The notes beneath the pieces were generated by a model. That model was given only the letters and a program-made list of their open reading frames with translations, searched no databases and had not been told where the DNA came from. From the NCBI GenBank assembly GCA_900317745.1, contig ONHW01000003.1, positions 124,001-188,000 on the forward strand: a stretch of 64,000 nt of DNA. Direction: 5' to 3'. This document shows, piece by piece, positions 17,461-27,600 of the stretch. The stretch is from an uncultured Bacteroidales bacterium (lineage in GTDB: Bacteria; Bacteroidota; Bacteroidia; Bacteroidales; Paludibacteraceae). The first letter of the stretch is position 1; each line of letters starts with the position of its first letter. Position numbers and translations under genes: made by a program.

Positions 17461-18396
17461 ATGGCCAGGAAAAATGAAATAATAAAGGTAAATGAAGTGC
17501 ATCTTCAGTCAATCGAAGAAATTGAAAACTTGATAATTGAAGTTCGCGGAAAGCAGACTATGCTTGATCGTGATATTGCTCAATTGTATGGTGTAGATAC
17601 GAAACGTTTGAATGAGCAGGTTAGACGTAATATTGAGCGTTTTCCTGAGCGTTTTCGCTTTCAACTGACTGATAATGAAACAACTAAACTGGTCGCAAAT
17701 TGCGACCGGTTGCGAGCCTTAAAACATTCCTCCGTCAATCCGTATGTTTTTACCGAGCAAGGCGTAGCAATGCTTTCTGCTGTTCTTCGGAGTGAAACGG
17801 CTGTAAGCGTAAGTATTCAGATTATGGACGCCTTTACTGCTATGCGGCATTTCTTGGCATCGAATGCACCCGTATTACGACGATTGGATGTCATAGAGCG
17901 TAATCAGTTGGCACTCAACGCGCATCAAGAAGAGTTGTCTGACGGTCTGGCTGAAACCAATAACCGCCTCGAAGAAGTCTTCCGACGTCTGGATGATGGT
18001 AGCGTCAAGCCGACACAAGGCATCTTCTACGATGGGCAGGTGTTTGATGCTTACATCTTTGTCAATGATCGCATACGCGAGGCAAAGAATCAGATTGTAT
18101 TGATTGACAACTATGTAGATGATAGCGTGTTGAAGATGTTGGACAAACGCGACAAAGGCGTAGTGGCTAAGATCTATTCCAAACTGTTGCTGCCGCATAT
18201 CAATGTGGATATCGCCAAACATAATGCGCAGTATGAGCCGATAGAAGTCGAGTTGTTCGACCGCGCACATGACCGATTCCTGTGCATTGATGACACTGTT
18301 TATCACATTGGAGCCTCGCTCAAAGACTTGGGCAAGAAGTGGTTCGCTTTCAGCAAAATGGAAATGACCACAGATGAGTTATTAAAGAAAATTTGA
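17461..18396 (+). CDS. ORF6N domain protein with a PLD-like C-terminus
   Basis: The 311-residue product has an N-terminal ORF6N DNA-binding domain (IIEVRGKQTMLDRDIAQLYG, RFPERFRFQLT, PYVFTEQGVAMLSAVL, ending near residue 140). These domains are typical of phage and mobile-element proteins. After a coiled linker comes a C-terminal region (QIVLIDNYVDDSVLKML, HDRFLCIDDTVYHIGASLKD) that resembles a phospholipase-D-like fold but lacks the HxK catalytic pattern. The gene is flanked by direct repeats and follows structured element B. I infer a mobile or defence-associated cassette. Exact function is unknown. Confidence 0.8.
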   Translation: MARKNEIIKVNEVHLQSIEEIENLIIEVRGKQTMLDRDIAQLYGVDTKRLNEQVRRNIERFPERFRFQLTDNETTKLVANCDRLRALKHSSVNPYVFTEQGVAMLSAVLRSETAVSVSIQIMDAFTAMRHFLASNAPVLRRLDVIERNQLALNAHQEELSDGLAETNNRLEEVFRRLDDGSVKPTQGIFYDGQVFDAYIFVNDRIREAKNQIVLIDNYVDDSVLKMLDKRDKGVVAKIYSKLLLPHINVDIAKHNAQYEPIEVELFDRAHDRFLCIDDTVYHIGASLKDLGKKWFAFSKMEMTTDELLKKI

Positions 18397-18484
18397 GATC
18401 ACTAATTGTGATGACATAGATACCGTCTCCTCCACGACGTTAAACAGGAGTGCTGCAACCGACAGCATTAAATACGGCAAAAAA

Positions 18485-18518
18485 GACATAAAAGGCGTCT
18501 TTAGCGCTTTGTTTTGGC
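18485..18518 (+). repeat. 34-bp repeat flanking the ORF6N gene (right copy)
   Basis: This is the second direct copy of the sequence at 17347-17380, with five differences. The adjacent CGACAGCATT is also shared with the end of element B, so a longer degraded homology is likely. Confidence 0.6.
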
Positions 18519-18676
18519 TTCTCAGAATCTGGTAAATTCATATAATCCAAAACATTGCAGCACAAGATGCCCATTGGTATGTAAATAATGTACGCGCAAA
18601 TTGCGCGCATTTGTGCATACGGCGTGGGCTACGGTGTTGTTGTTTGGATTAGAAGGCAATACCAGAGCCTTGAGAA

Positions 18677-18707
18677 GCGGAACAGCAATAGTGCAGTCCC
18701 GCTTTTT
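18677..18707 (+). terminator. Terminator-like hairpin
   Basis: GCGGAACAGC and GCAGTCCCGC form a 10-bp stem with two mismatches around a 6-nt loop, followed by five T. No gene ends just upstream, so it may close a small RNA. Confidence 0.4.
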
Positions 18708-18911
18708 GTTTGTGTATATTATGATTATTAGGCATTCAAAATCACGGGATATATACGTAGTATATATAAGGTGCAATAGGATGCGATAAGCCCCCGATAA
18801 TGCATCGAAACAAGGTCGAAAGAGGCATAAAGAAGATATAGAAACAATAATAAAAACGGAGAATGCCGAAAATCCGATGAAGAGTAGGCGAAAGAATAAA
18901 TTTTAAGTATT

Positions 18912-19784
18912 ATGATTCAATCAGTTGACAAATTAGACTACATGGAGCGTTTGTTTGCTGCGCTTCATGCAAAACGAACAGAATTGTATGTCATAACAGG
19001 AATATGGCATCGACTTAATCGTACAGACGTAAAGTTCGTTATTCAACAACGAGTGGATTTGCCATCGGGCAATTATGCTTTGGCCGATTTGTATCTTCCC
19101 CAATTAAATCTTTGGATAGAAATAAATGAACTGCCTCACAAAGCCAAAAAGGCAGCTGATGATAAGCGAAATATGGATATACAAATAACAACGAAAGGAG
19201 AACAGCATATCATCTACCAATACGATTCTACCGGGAGTTCTGATTTTGACATTGATGATTTGAATTATCAAATAGATCTGATTGTGGCTCATATTCGACT
19301 TAAAATAGCTAAGTTAGGAGAGAATTTCATTCCATGGGATGACAACTATGCTATTAAAAAGAAGCATTTATGCCAAAAGGAATATCTGACATTCAAATCT
19401 ATTGATCAGATTGCAAAGATTTTCAATGCCCCCATACGTAAGAGAGGTTTCCTTAGACCTGGCGGTTTTGCGTTAAATGACGGATATGTAGTTTGGACTC
19501 CCAATACTAATAATACTACTTGGAAAAATGTGCTTAACAATACAGAAGATGAAATTATAGAATACAAGATAGATAAAGCTACAGGAGGAGTTGATAGAGC
19601 CGCAACACAAACTGGATTTGACCAAGCGGAAAAAAGAATAGTCTTCTGCAAATACAAAGATTTCCTTGGGAACAAGGACTATAAATATATTGGCGTTTTT
19701 GTGTTTAATGGATTTGATGCCAATGGAGCCCGAAAATGGAAAAAGATAAGCGACTGCATAGATATTACGAACTTAATATATTGA
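18912..19784 (+). CDS. PvuRts1I/AbaSI-like modification-dependent restriction nuclease (candidate)
   Basis: The 290-residue protein matches the size and two-part plan of PvuRts1I. The N-terminal half has a Vsr-like nuclease pattern: RTELYVITGIWHRLN, KFVIQQRV, ADLYLPQLNLWIEINELPH (Asp59, Glu70, Glu73, His76) and DDKRNMDI (Asp84, Arg86). The C-terminal half (GGFALNDGYVVWTP, WKNVLNN, YIGVFVFNGFD) fits the SRA-like domain that reads 5-hydroxymethylcytosine or glucosylated cytosine. I recognise these motifs from memory of the family, not from a search. Such enzymes cut modified phage DNA. It stands alone beside an ORF6N cassette, with no methylase, as expected for a type IV system. It ends 5 bp before the next gene. 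Confidence 0.65.
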   Translation: MIQSVDKLDYMERLFAALHAKRTELYVITGIWHRLNRTDVKFVIQQRVDLPSGNYALADLYLPQLNLWIEINELPHKAKKAADDKRNMDIQITTKGEQHIIYQYDSTGSSDFDIDDLNYQIDLIVAHIRLKIAKLGENFIPWDDNYAIKKKHLCQKEYLTFKSIDQIAKIFNAPIRKRGFLRPGGFALNDGYVVWTPNTNNTTWKNVLNNTEDEIIEYKIDKATGGVDRAATQTGFDQAEKRIVFCKYKDFLGNKDYKYIGVFVFNGFDANGARKWKKISDCIDITNLIY

Positions 19785-19789
19785 TTATT

Positions 19790-22700
19790 ATGAAAAAGAA
19801 ACTATTTACCCTATTGCTCGCTGTCGCAGCAAGCGTAGGAACCATGTTCGCCTCTGACATACAAGTTGATGGCATTTGGTATAATTTCAACGGCACTAAT
19901 AAAACTGCTGTAGTCACGTATCAAGGTTCTTCTTATTCTACATATTCAAATGAATATGCTGGAGTAGTAACTATCCCTGCGTCTGTAACATATAGGGGCA
20001 CAACCTATAGCGTCACAAGCATTGGATGGTCTGCTTTCTATGGTTGCAGCAGTTTGACCTCTGTTACGATTCCCAATAGCGTCACAAGCATTGGAGATGG
20101 TGCTTTCACTCATTGCAGAAGTTTGACCTCTGTGACGATTCCCAATAGCGTCACAAGCATTGGAAGTCAGGCTTTCTATGAATGCAGCAGTTTGACCTCT
20201 GTGACGATTGGCAATAGTGTCACAAGCATTGGAACGGGTGCTTTCTATGGTTGCAGCAGTTTGACCAAGGTTAATATAACCGATATCGCAGCATGGTGTA
20301 ATATCGCGTTTGGCAACTCTGCCTCTAATCCGTTGTATTATGCTAAGCATTTATTCGTTAATGATGTTGAAGTAACCGAATTGGTTATACCCAATAGCGT
20401 CACAAGCATTGGGCAATATGCATTCTACAATTGCAGCGGTTTGACCTCTATAGAGATTCCCAATAGCGTAACAAGCATTGAATATGGTGCTTTCTCTGGT
20501 TGCAGCAGTTTGACCTCTGTGACGATTCCCAATAGCGTCATCATCATTGGAACTAGGGCTTTCGAATCCGCCGGTTTGACCTCTGTGACGATTGGCAATA
20601 GCGTCACAAGCATTGGACAGAGTGCTTTCGATGGTTGTAGCGGTTTGACCTCTGTAACGATTGGCAATAGCGTCACAAGCATTGGACAGTATGCTTTCTC
20701 TTATTGCAGCAGTTTGACCTCAGTGACGATTTCCAATAGCGTCACAAGCATTGGAGAGGGGGCTTTCCAAAGTTGCAGCAGTTTGACCTCTGTGACGATT
20801 CCCAATAGTGTCACAAGCATTGGAACTTGGGCTTTCCGGGAATGCACCGGTTTGACCTCCATTGAAATTCCTAATAGCGTCACAAGTATTGGAGAGGGGG
20901 CTTTCCAAAGTTGCAGCAGTTTGACCACAGTGACGATTCCCAATAGTGTCACAAGCATTGGTAATGGTGCTTTCTATGATTGCAGCAGTTTGACCTCTAT
21001 GGTATGGAATGCAAGAAATTATAGTGATTTTGCTGCTGGCAACACTCCGTTTGTTCATTATGACACATGGAATGTTGGATTTGATATGCGTTCACAATTT
21101 ACTTCATTCACTTTTGGAAACGAAGTGGAACATATTCCTGCCAATCTTTGTAATGGCATGATAAATTTAACCTCTGTAACAATAGGCAGTGGTGTTACAA
21201 GCATTGGAGAGAATGCGTTTATCAATTGCAACAATCTTAAGCAAGTGACTATCAATTCCAATGCCGTTGCAGGCAAAGCATATTCTTCATCGGAAAATCT
21301 AACAACAATCTTCGGTACGCAAGTCGAAAAGTATATTATTGGAGAATCAGTGACGGCTATTGGCAATTACGCAATGCATAATTCATCTTCTTTGCAAAAC
21401 ATTACCCTGCCAAGCAGTATCCTCAGCATCGGACAAAGAGCCTTTGACGGTTGCCCGCAACTAAAGCAGATTGCAATCAACTCCAATGCCATAATGAGCA
21501 AGGCATATAGTCCGTCAAACAATTTCTCCACCATCTTTGGCGCGCAAGTGCAGACATATACTCTTGGCGAATCAGTTACCGCCATCGGCGATTACGCTTT
21601 CTGCGGATGTACCAACATCACAACGTTGACTCTTCCGAATAATGTCGTACAAGTCGGGAACGGAACTTTCCAAGGATGTACCGGTTTAACCTCTTTCGCT
21701 ATTCCGCAGACTGTCACTACTATCGGCGATTATGCATTCAGCACATGTACCGGCATACAGACTTTAAACATTCCTAATGCTACAAGTATCGGCAAAGGGG
21801 CTTTTGCCGATTGCTCGAATTTGACGGCTGTACAGTTAGGAAACGGACTGATCAGTTTGGGAGACTCTGCTTTCAGCAGTTGTTATAATCTGCAGGCAAT
21901 AACCTTCCCGAGTACGTTGAAGACGATTGGTAATTATGCGTTCTATCAGTGTAACCGTTTTACAACAATCGATATTCCCGGCAGTGTGACATTCCTCGGC
22001 GAAGGTGCTTTCAAAGGGTGCACCAAACTGACCTCTGTCTCTATCAATTCCAATGCCGTTATGAGCAAGGCGTATAGCCCATCTAACAATTTCTCTACCA
22101 TCTTCGGCTCGCAAGTGCAATCCTTCACACTAAGTGATGCAATAACAGCTATTGGAGATTATGCATTCTACGGGTGCACCAGTCTGCCTGCCATCACTAT
22201 CCCAGATAATATTACCACCATCGGGAGCAGTGCGTTCTACGGCTGCACAGGTTTGACATCTATGATTATTCCCGGCAATGTAACGCTCCTCGGTGAAAGT
22301 GCATTCAAAGGTTGTACTAAACTAACTTCTGTTTCTATTAATTCCAATACCGTATTGAGCAAGGTATATAGCCCATTAAACAATTTCTCTTCCATATTCG
22401 GCTCGCAAGTTCAATCCTTTACGTTAAGCGATGCTGTAACCGCTATTGGAGATTATGCATTCTACGGGTGCACCAGTCTGCCTGCCATCACTATCCCCGA
22501 TAATGTTGCTACCATCGGAAATAGTGCTTTCTACGGCTGCACAGGCTTGACATCTATGATTATCCCCGAGCATGTAACAAGCCTTGAGGAAAGCACCTTC
22601 TCCGGTTGCACAGCCTTAGCGTCCGTTCAACTGCCCGAGACAGTCACGGCTATCATGGACAAAGCCTTCTACAACTGCAGCAGTTTGGCTCTTGACTCGC

Positions 22701-24103
22701 TCCCTGCAAGCATCACCCATATCGGTAGCGAGACATTCGCCGGTTGCAGCAGTCTGGCTGCGGTCAATATCCCTGCATCGCTCACCACTGTCGGAGCAAG
22801 TGCTTTTGCGGACTGCATCGGCATTGCCAAAGTGGAAATAAGCGATCTGGCTGCTTGGTGCAAAATCGGTTTCGCCAATCTGCAAGCCAATCCGCTGTAC
22901 TATGCACGCAATTTGTATCTTGGCGACGAACTGCTGAGCGAACTGGTTATTCCGAACGGGATAACAGAACTGAAAGATTGGACATTCAACAATTGCAGCA
23001 GCATTAAGTCGGTATTGATCCCGAACACCGTTAGGACTCTGACCCCGACAACTTTTGGCGATTGCGGCAACATAACCTCCGTTGAGTGGCACGCCAAAGC
23101 TATTGATGACTATGCTTCCGTCTCCACGGCACCGTTCTATGCAAGCCGTGGTAAAATATCTTCGTTCGTTTTGGGCGAAGAAGTAGAACACGTTCCCGCC
23201 TATCTTTGCGACGGTATGAGTAAGATCAGCTCACTTGCCTTGCCGTCCTACATCAAGACGATTGGCGATTATGCGTTCAAAGGATTGTCAAAGATTCGTA
23301 AGATCAATATCCCGAACGAGGTAACTACGATTGGTACACATGCGTTTGACAGTTGTATCCTTGTGACTTCTATCTATTTGGGATATCAGGTTGAGGAGAT
23401 TGGCGATTATGCTTTCAAGGGTTGCATCCGTGTGAACGACATCACAAGCATGAATACTACAACTCCGGTTGTTTACGACAACACATTGTCGTCCATCAGC
23501 GATTATGCCTACCTGTACATACCGGCTGGCAGCAAGCGTACTTACAAACTCGATCCGTATTGGGGACGATTTGACATCCAGGAACTTGCATCCGAGGAAG
23601 CCTCGCTGGCCCGTGATGCCGTGACCGTTGAGGCCAATGCCGACAACGCAATCTTTACATGGCCAGTTTGCGATACGGCTGCATACTATTCGCTCCAGAT
23701 CACAAAGGATGAGGTAGTCTTCTGCACGCTCGTATTCAACAGCAACGGCCAACTCACAGGCATCGCGTTCGCTCCGGGCAGAAACGGCAGTGCTCATGCT
23801 CCGGCAGCCGCTATGTCTATAGCCGGCATGTCGTTCACCGTTACCGGACTGAACGCTGCAAGCAAATATGCATATCGCCTTGCCGTATCGGATGAAGACA
23901 AAGTCGAGCTTGTAACTTATAGCGGTGAGTTCGCTACAACCGGCTATACCGGTGAAGTCAATCCGGGCGGCGAACCGATTGCTACTGCCGTCGATGACAT
24001 CACCACCAATGCCCAACCGACCACCAAGCTCCTTCGCAACGGCGAAGTGCTCATCCTCCGCGATGGCAAGACTTACACCATCCAAGGCGTAGAGGTGAAG
24101 TAA
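19790..24103 (+). CDS. Giant BspA-like leucine-rich-repeat surface protein
   Basis: From the ATG at 19790 the product is about 1437 residues. A signal peptide (MKKKLFTLLLAVAASVGTMFA) is nearly the same as in the broken paralogue at 1544-3512. Dozens of LRR_5 repeats follow (TSIGxxAFxxCSSLTSVTIPNS). The second half holds a higher-order repeat of roughly 95-100 residues (SNAVMSKAYSPSNNFSTIFG, then GDYAFYGCTSLPAITIPDN). A fibronectin-III-like domain and a C-terminal LRNGEVLILRDGKTYTIQG motif end it. BspA-like proteins bind host matrix or other bacteria. The C-terminal motif is probably a secretion or anchoring signal. It directly follows the candidate nuclease gene. Confidence 0.9.
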   Translation: MKKKLFTLLLAVAASVGTMFASDIQVDGIWYNFNGTNKTAVVTYQGSSYSTYSNEYAGVVTIPASVTYRGTTYSVTSIGWSAFYGCSSLTSVTIPNSVTSIGDGAFTHCRSLTSVTIPNSVTSIGSQAFYECSSLTSVTIGNSVTSIGTGAFYGCSSLTKVNITDIAAWCNIAFGNSASNPLYYAKHLFVNDVEVTELVIPNSVTSIGQYAFYNCSGLTSIEIPNSVTSIEYGAFSGCSSLTSVTIPNSVIIIGTRAFESAGLTSVTIGNSVTSIGQSAFDGCSGLTSVTIGNSVTSIGQYAFSYCSSLTSVTISNSVTSIGEGAFQSCSSLTSVTIPNSVTSIGTWAFRECTGLTSIEIPNSVTSIGEGAFQSCSSLTTVTIPNSVTSIGNGAFYDCSSLTSMVWNARNYSDFAAGNTPFVHYDTWNVGFDMRSQFTSFTFGNEVEHIPANLCNGMINLTSVTIGSGVTSIGENAFINCNNLKQVTINSNAVAGKAYSSSENLTTIFGTQVEKYIIGESVTAIGNYAMHNSSSLQNITLPSSILSIGQRAFDGCPQLKQIAINSNAIMSKAYSPSNNFSTIFGAQVQTYTLGESVTAIGDYAFCGCTNITTLTLPNNVVQVGNGTFQGCTGLTSFAIPQTVTTIGDYAFSTCTGIQTLNIPNATSIGKGAFADCSNLTAVQLGNGLISLGDSAFSSCYNLQAITFPSTLKTIGNYAFYQCNRFTTIDIPGSVTFLGEGAFKGCTKLTSVSINSNAVMSKAYSPSNNFSTIFGSQVQSFTLSDAITAIGDYAFYGCTSLPAITIPDNITTIGSSAFYGCTGLTSMIIPGNVTLLGESAFKGCTKLTSVSINSNTVLSKVYSPLNNFSSIFGSQVQSFTLSDAVTAIGDYAFYGCTSLPAITIPDNVATIGNSAFYGCTGLTSMIIPEHVTSLEESTFSGCTALASVQLPETVTAIMDKAFYNCSSLALDSLPASITHIGSETFAGCSSLAAVNIPASLTTVGASAFADCIGIAKVEISDLAAWCKIGFANLQANPLYYARNLYLGDELLSELVIPNGITELKDWTFNNCSSIKSVLIPNTVRTLTPTTFGDCGNITSVEWHAKAIDDYASVSTAPFYASRGKISSFVLGEEVEHVPAYLCDGMSKISSLALPSYIKTIGDYAFKGLSKIRKINIPNEVTTIGTHAFDSCILVTSIYLGYQVEEIGDYAFKGCIRVNDITSMNTTTPVVYDNTLSSISDYAYLYIPAGSKRTYKLDPYWGRFDIQELASEEASLARDAVTVEANADNAIFTWPVCDTAAYYSLQITKDEVVFCTLVFNSNGQLTGIAFAPGRNGSAHAPAAAMSIAGMSFTVTGLNAASKYAYRLAVSDEDKVELVTYSGEFATTGYTGEVNPGGEPIATAVDDITTNAQPTTKLLRNGEVLILRDGKTYTIQGVEVK

Positions 24104-24128
24104 CCGACATTCGTCCGACTAATTCAAA

Positions 24129-24165
24129 AATCAAGGCAGGGAGCAATCCTTGCCTTGATTGGGTT
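24129..24165 (+). terminator. Terminator of the BspA-like gene
   Basis: AATCAAGGCA (24129-24138) and TGCCTTGATT (24151-24160) form a 10-bp stem, followed by GGGTTTTG. The T-run is short. Confidence 0.65.
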
Positions 24166-24186
24166 TTGCTTAGGGTGTTCTCGGGA

Positions 24187-24222
24187 GATGGTCCCGTGAT
24201 GGTCCCGTGATGGTCGCGTGGA
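24187..24222 (+). repeat. 12-bp tandem repeat, three units
   Basis: GATGGTCCCGTG occurs twice and then as GATGGTCGCGTG. It lies in the 591-bp spacer between the BspA-like gene and the TamB-like gene. Confidence 0.85.
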
Positions 24223-24423
24223 AACAATTATTTTCACGCGATTCACTACATGCATCAGTGGTGAACGCAATGCCACTTCCGCTTATCTCTAAAAGAGTAT
24301 GAGACGAGAGCAAGAGCAACGCAAAAGCAAATTGAAAGCAGGTTAACCCGAGACTTTTTGCATTTTTCGCTTCGTTCGAACGATTATTTTTATGAATTAC
24401 TTGCATAATTCAAAAAATTTTTG

Positions 24424-24623
24424 TACTTCGGCACGCCCCTTCCCTGCGGGCGGGTTCCCTCCGAAGGTACTGCAAGGCAATGCCGGGCATTTAGGCAAGG
24501 TTTCTCCCCGAAGAAAATATCGCTGCGCGATTACTTTTTGCGCCGTAGCACCTGCCCTTATGCGAGCATAAGCAGGCACTACTGCACAAAAATGCACTTT
24601 CGTGCAATTTTTCTTCGGGGAGA
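24424..24623 (+). other. Hairpin-rich element upstream of the TamB-like gene
   Basis: Three nested structures are visible. GTACTTCGG pairs with CCGAAGgTAC (about 24423-24472). AATGCC and GGCATT pair next. Then a 15-bp perfect inverted repeat (TCTCCCCGAAGAAAA at 24503-24517, complement at 24609-24623) encloses a CTTATGC/GCATAAG hairpin and a TGCAC/GTGCA hairpin. The right arm ends exactly where the promoter -33 element begins. A degenerate promoter (CTTG at 24400, TACTTCGG at 24424) could transcribe it. It may be a miniature mobile element or a structured leader. Confidence 0.5.
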
Positions 24624-24655
24624 TTTGCAAATGTGCATTTTTTTTTGTACCTTTG
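24624..24655 (+). promoter_or_regulatory. Promoter of the TamB-Omp85 gene
   Basis: TTTG (24624-24627), a 20-bp spacer and TACCTTTG (24648-24655) match the consensus. The start codon is 39 bp downstream. Confidence 0.8.
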
Positions 24656-24694
24656 TAGGCTTTTTTATCAACAGACAATCGACAAACGGTCAAC

Positions 24695-27600
24695 ATGCGT
24701 ACAAGAGGATTATGGTGGAAGGTGCCTGCGGCGTTGCTGGGAACGGCAACGGCGTTAGTGCTTATCCTGCTGGCAGCAGCGGGATGTGCGCTGTATGTGC
24801 ACTCTGTACGTCAGGCGGTGCTGGAGCGTGCCGTGGCGGAAGCCAATGCACGCACGGATTATGATATCGATCTCGGCAACCTGTACCTCTCGCCGCTGGA
24901 GCACTCGCCTATACGTCTGTACCGTGCGTACAAAGGGCAAGCCGACCTGCCGCTGCAGATAGAGGTGGACAGTCTGTTTGTCGGACATCGCGGCAAAGAC
25001 ACCTTGCTCTACACCCGCGCCCTGCGCCTGCGTGCCACGCTGCTGACCTCGCGCGGCACCGATTCGCTGCTGAACGTGCCGATCGTGGTGGACAAACTGA
25101 GTCTGGAGCAGACAACGTTCCACTCCGATACGCTGATACCTGCCGTAGGTGTCGATGCGATAGTACAGAGGCTGCAAGCAGTGAGTCCGGGACTGGTGCT
25201 CGCCAAGGGACAGTTCCCCTTGGATACACTGCTGCTGCATGACGCCTACGTAGGCATAACGCTGCGCGGCTCCAAACCCGACACCGCAGCCAAGGACTCC
25301 ACGCCGCTGCTGATGGCGTATGATGTGCATCGCGCCGAGATGCGCCGTGTGCAGTTTGTGCTGCAGCCTTTGGGTATGGATATACGCGTGCGCAGCCTCG
25401 ACGCCGATGTGCTGGCGGATGTAGGTGCTGCGCTGTATGACGCACGCCAACTGAACATCGGCAACGCCTCGTTTAACTTAGGCAAACTCAGCCTGCCGTT
25501 CGATACGTTGTACGGCAACACACGCGTCGATCTGGCAGCCCACCGTATAACCAGCAAAGGTCTGCACGCACGCTCCGCAGCATTAGGCGCACAGGCCGAC
25601 CTCAAGACCACAGAGATGGATCTGCAGACGATGCGCGTGGATGTAGCGGGCGATGCGCAGTACAAAGGCAGCAAAGCCGGTCTGCGCGGATACTACGACA
25701 TCGACGACGAACGGTACAACCTCTCCGCCAACGTCCAGCGCGTTGATCTGACCGAACTGCTCAACGACAGCACACATGTTGTGCTCGCTGGAGATATACA
25801 TGCCGAGGGTAGGGGCATCGACCCCAACTCGCGCAAGATGCGCACGAAGGTGAACATGCACCTGACCGATGCCGTATATGGCGATATCGACGCCTCGGGG
25901 CTGCGACTGGATGCCAGCCTCGCCAACCGCACCGTGGACGGCACGCTGCACCTGCCTATAGCACTGAATAACGACCTGCAACTGCGCGCACAAACCGAAC
26001 ATCAGTTCCACGTTGAGGAGTTCATGCGCCCCAAGCAGATGAACGTAGATTACCACACGCAGATGCAAGATGTGCATGCACGTGTGGCGAACGAGGATCT
26101 GTACGCAAGCCGTCTGACAGCGGATTTTGCTACCGACAGCACGACCTCGCTTAATCTGGCAACCGACGGTCTGTCGCTCGACCTGAGCAGCCCGATGCAC
26201 GTGATGCGACTCGCCGATCAGGCACAACGTCTGCTGAAGGTAGCCGGCGACACCGCCGTGCTCCGCCCGCTGACCACACTGACCGACCTGACGATGCTCG
26301 ACACGTTGCGACGCCTTGTGCCGGATATGCAGACGCATATACAACTCAGTTCAGGCAGTCCCCTGCAGCCGTTCATCGACCGCACAGGTTTGGATATACA
26401 TCAGGTTGACCTGACGCTTGCGTCCGACAGTGCACACACCGACCTGTCGCTGGATGCCTCTATCCCCGAGATCAGCCACCCCGACGACAGCACGGCTCTG
26501 CGTCTGCCCGCTGCCCGGGCTGCCATGCGCGTGCAGATGGCGGAAGGCACAACCGACGCCTCGCTGACAGCCGACAGCCGACTGACCGACGGCGTGATGA
26601 GTCTGCATGATCTGCACACCGATGCCGCACTGCGGTTCGACCTGCAACGTACGGGACGCACCCTCAACGGCAACGGACAACTGACGATGGACAGCCTGCG
26701 GTTTGCAGGTATGGACCTCGGCAACCGTAAGGCAGATATACGCGTCAGCCCCTCGGAGCAGTACGCCAACGCCCTGAAGGCGGATGTGCAACTCGACGAT
26801 ATGCCCTTGGATATACTCGACAGCATACTGCACAACGCCGATCTGGACCTGCGTGGTGCGGTACGGGCCGCCGCCACGGTGGATGGATTGCCTGCACAGA
26901 CAGATATAAGCGCTGAGGTACTGCCATTAGGTGTATCGGCAGAGTACAAACCCTACGAGGTGACATTGAGCCTGGGCGAGAAACCTATCGTGATGGAGCA
27001 TAACCGCGTGCTGCTGAACAAGATGCCCATATATGGCGCCGACAGCACCTACCTGTCTCTGGACGGCAATTTCGACCTCAAGACGATGAACATCGATGTA
27101 GAGGTCAAAGCCGACAGTTTTGCTCCGGTCAAACTTGTGAAAGAAGGTCCGATACCCGTATATGGTGACCTCGCCACCGACCTCAACGGACGCGTGACAG
27201 GTCGCCCGGATAGCGTAGTGGCGGATGTGGACGTGACAATCCTGCCCACCACTGACATCACATATCCCATCGACCAGAAGAACCTGGCACAAGTCAAGCC
27301 TCACGGCACGGTGAACGTCAAGTACGGCACCAAGCAAGGCACGATGGATCTGGACGGCGTGGTGCATGTGGACAGCGGCGTGATTCGTTACTCGCCCAAG
27401 TTGTACCCGGTTATGCCGTTCCGCGTGGACTCAGGCGGCACGGTCACCCTGAATGGTCCTCTACGCCGGGCACGACTCAATCTTGCCGCCTCGCAGCGCG
27501 TGAAGGCGGATGTGCAATCCGAAGGTGAAGAGACGCGACGCGTGGATTTTACCACAGGCGTGCGCGTCAACGGTGTGCTGGATTCGTTGGGATTGAATGC

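Larger units (their letters stand above)
18397..18911. other. Gene-free spacer with a repeat, palindrome and terminator-like hairpin
   Basis: No convincing coding sequence is seen. It holds the right copy of the 34-bp repeat (18485-18518), a GCGCAA/TTGCGC palindrome near 18596-18608, a terminator-like hairpin (18677-18707), and an AT-rich palindrome at 18749-18767 (ATATATAC, GTA, GTATATAT). The block 18545-18707 ends like a small RNA gene, but I see no promoter in front of it. Confidence 0.4.

Noticed and set aside
17689..17707. GGTCGCAA/TTGCGACC palindrome
   Set aside because: It lies inside the ORF6N coding sequence and is explained by the codons; no sign of regulation.
18601..18789. A possible 62-residue protein in the spacer before the nuclease
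   Set aside because: It crosses a terminator-like hairpin and has no start-site features.
19790..24103. CRISPR or tandem DNA repeat locus
   Set aside because: The repeats follow codon frame and encode leucine-rich repeats.
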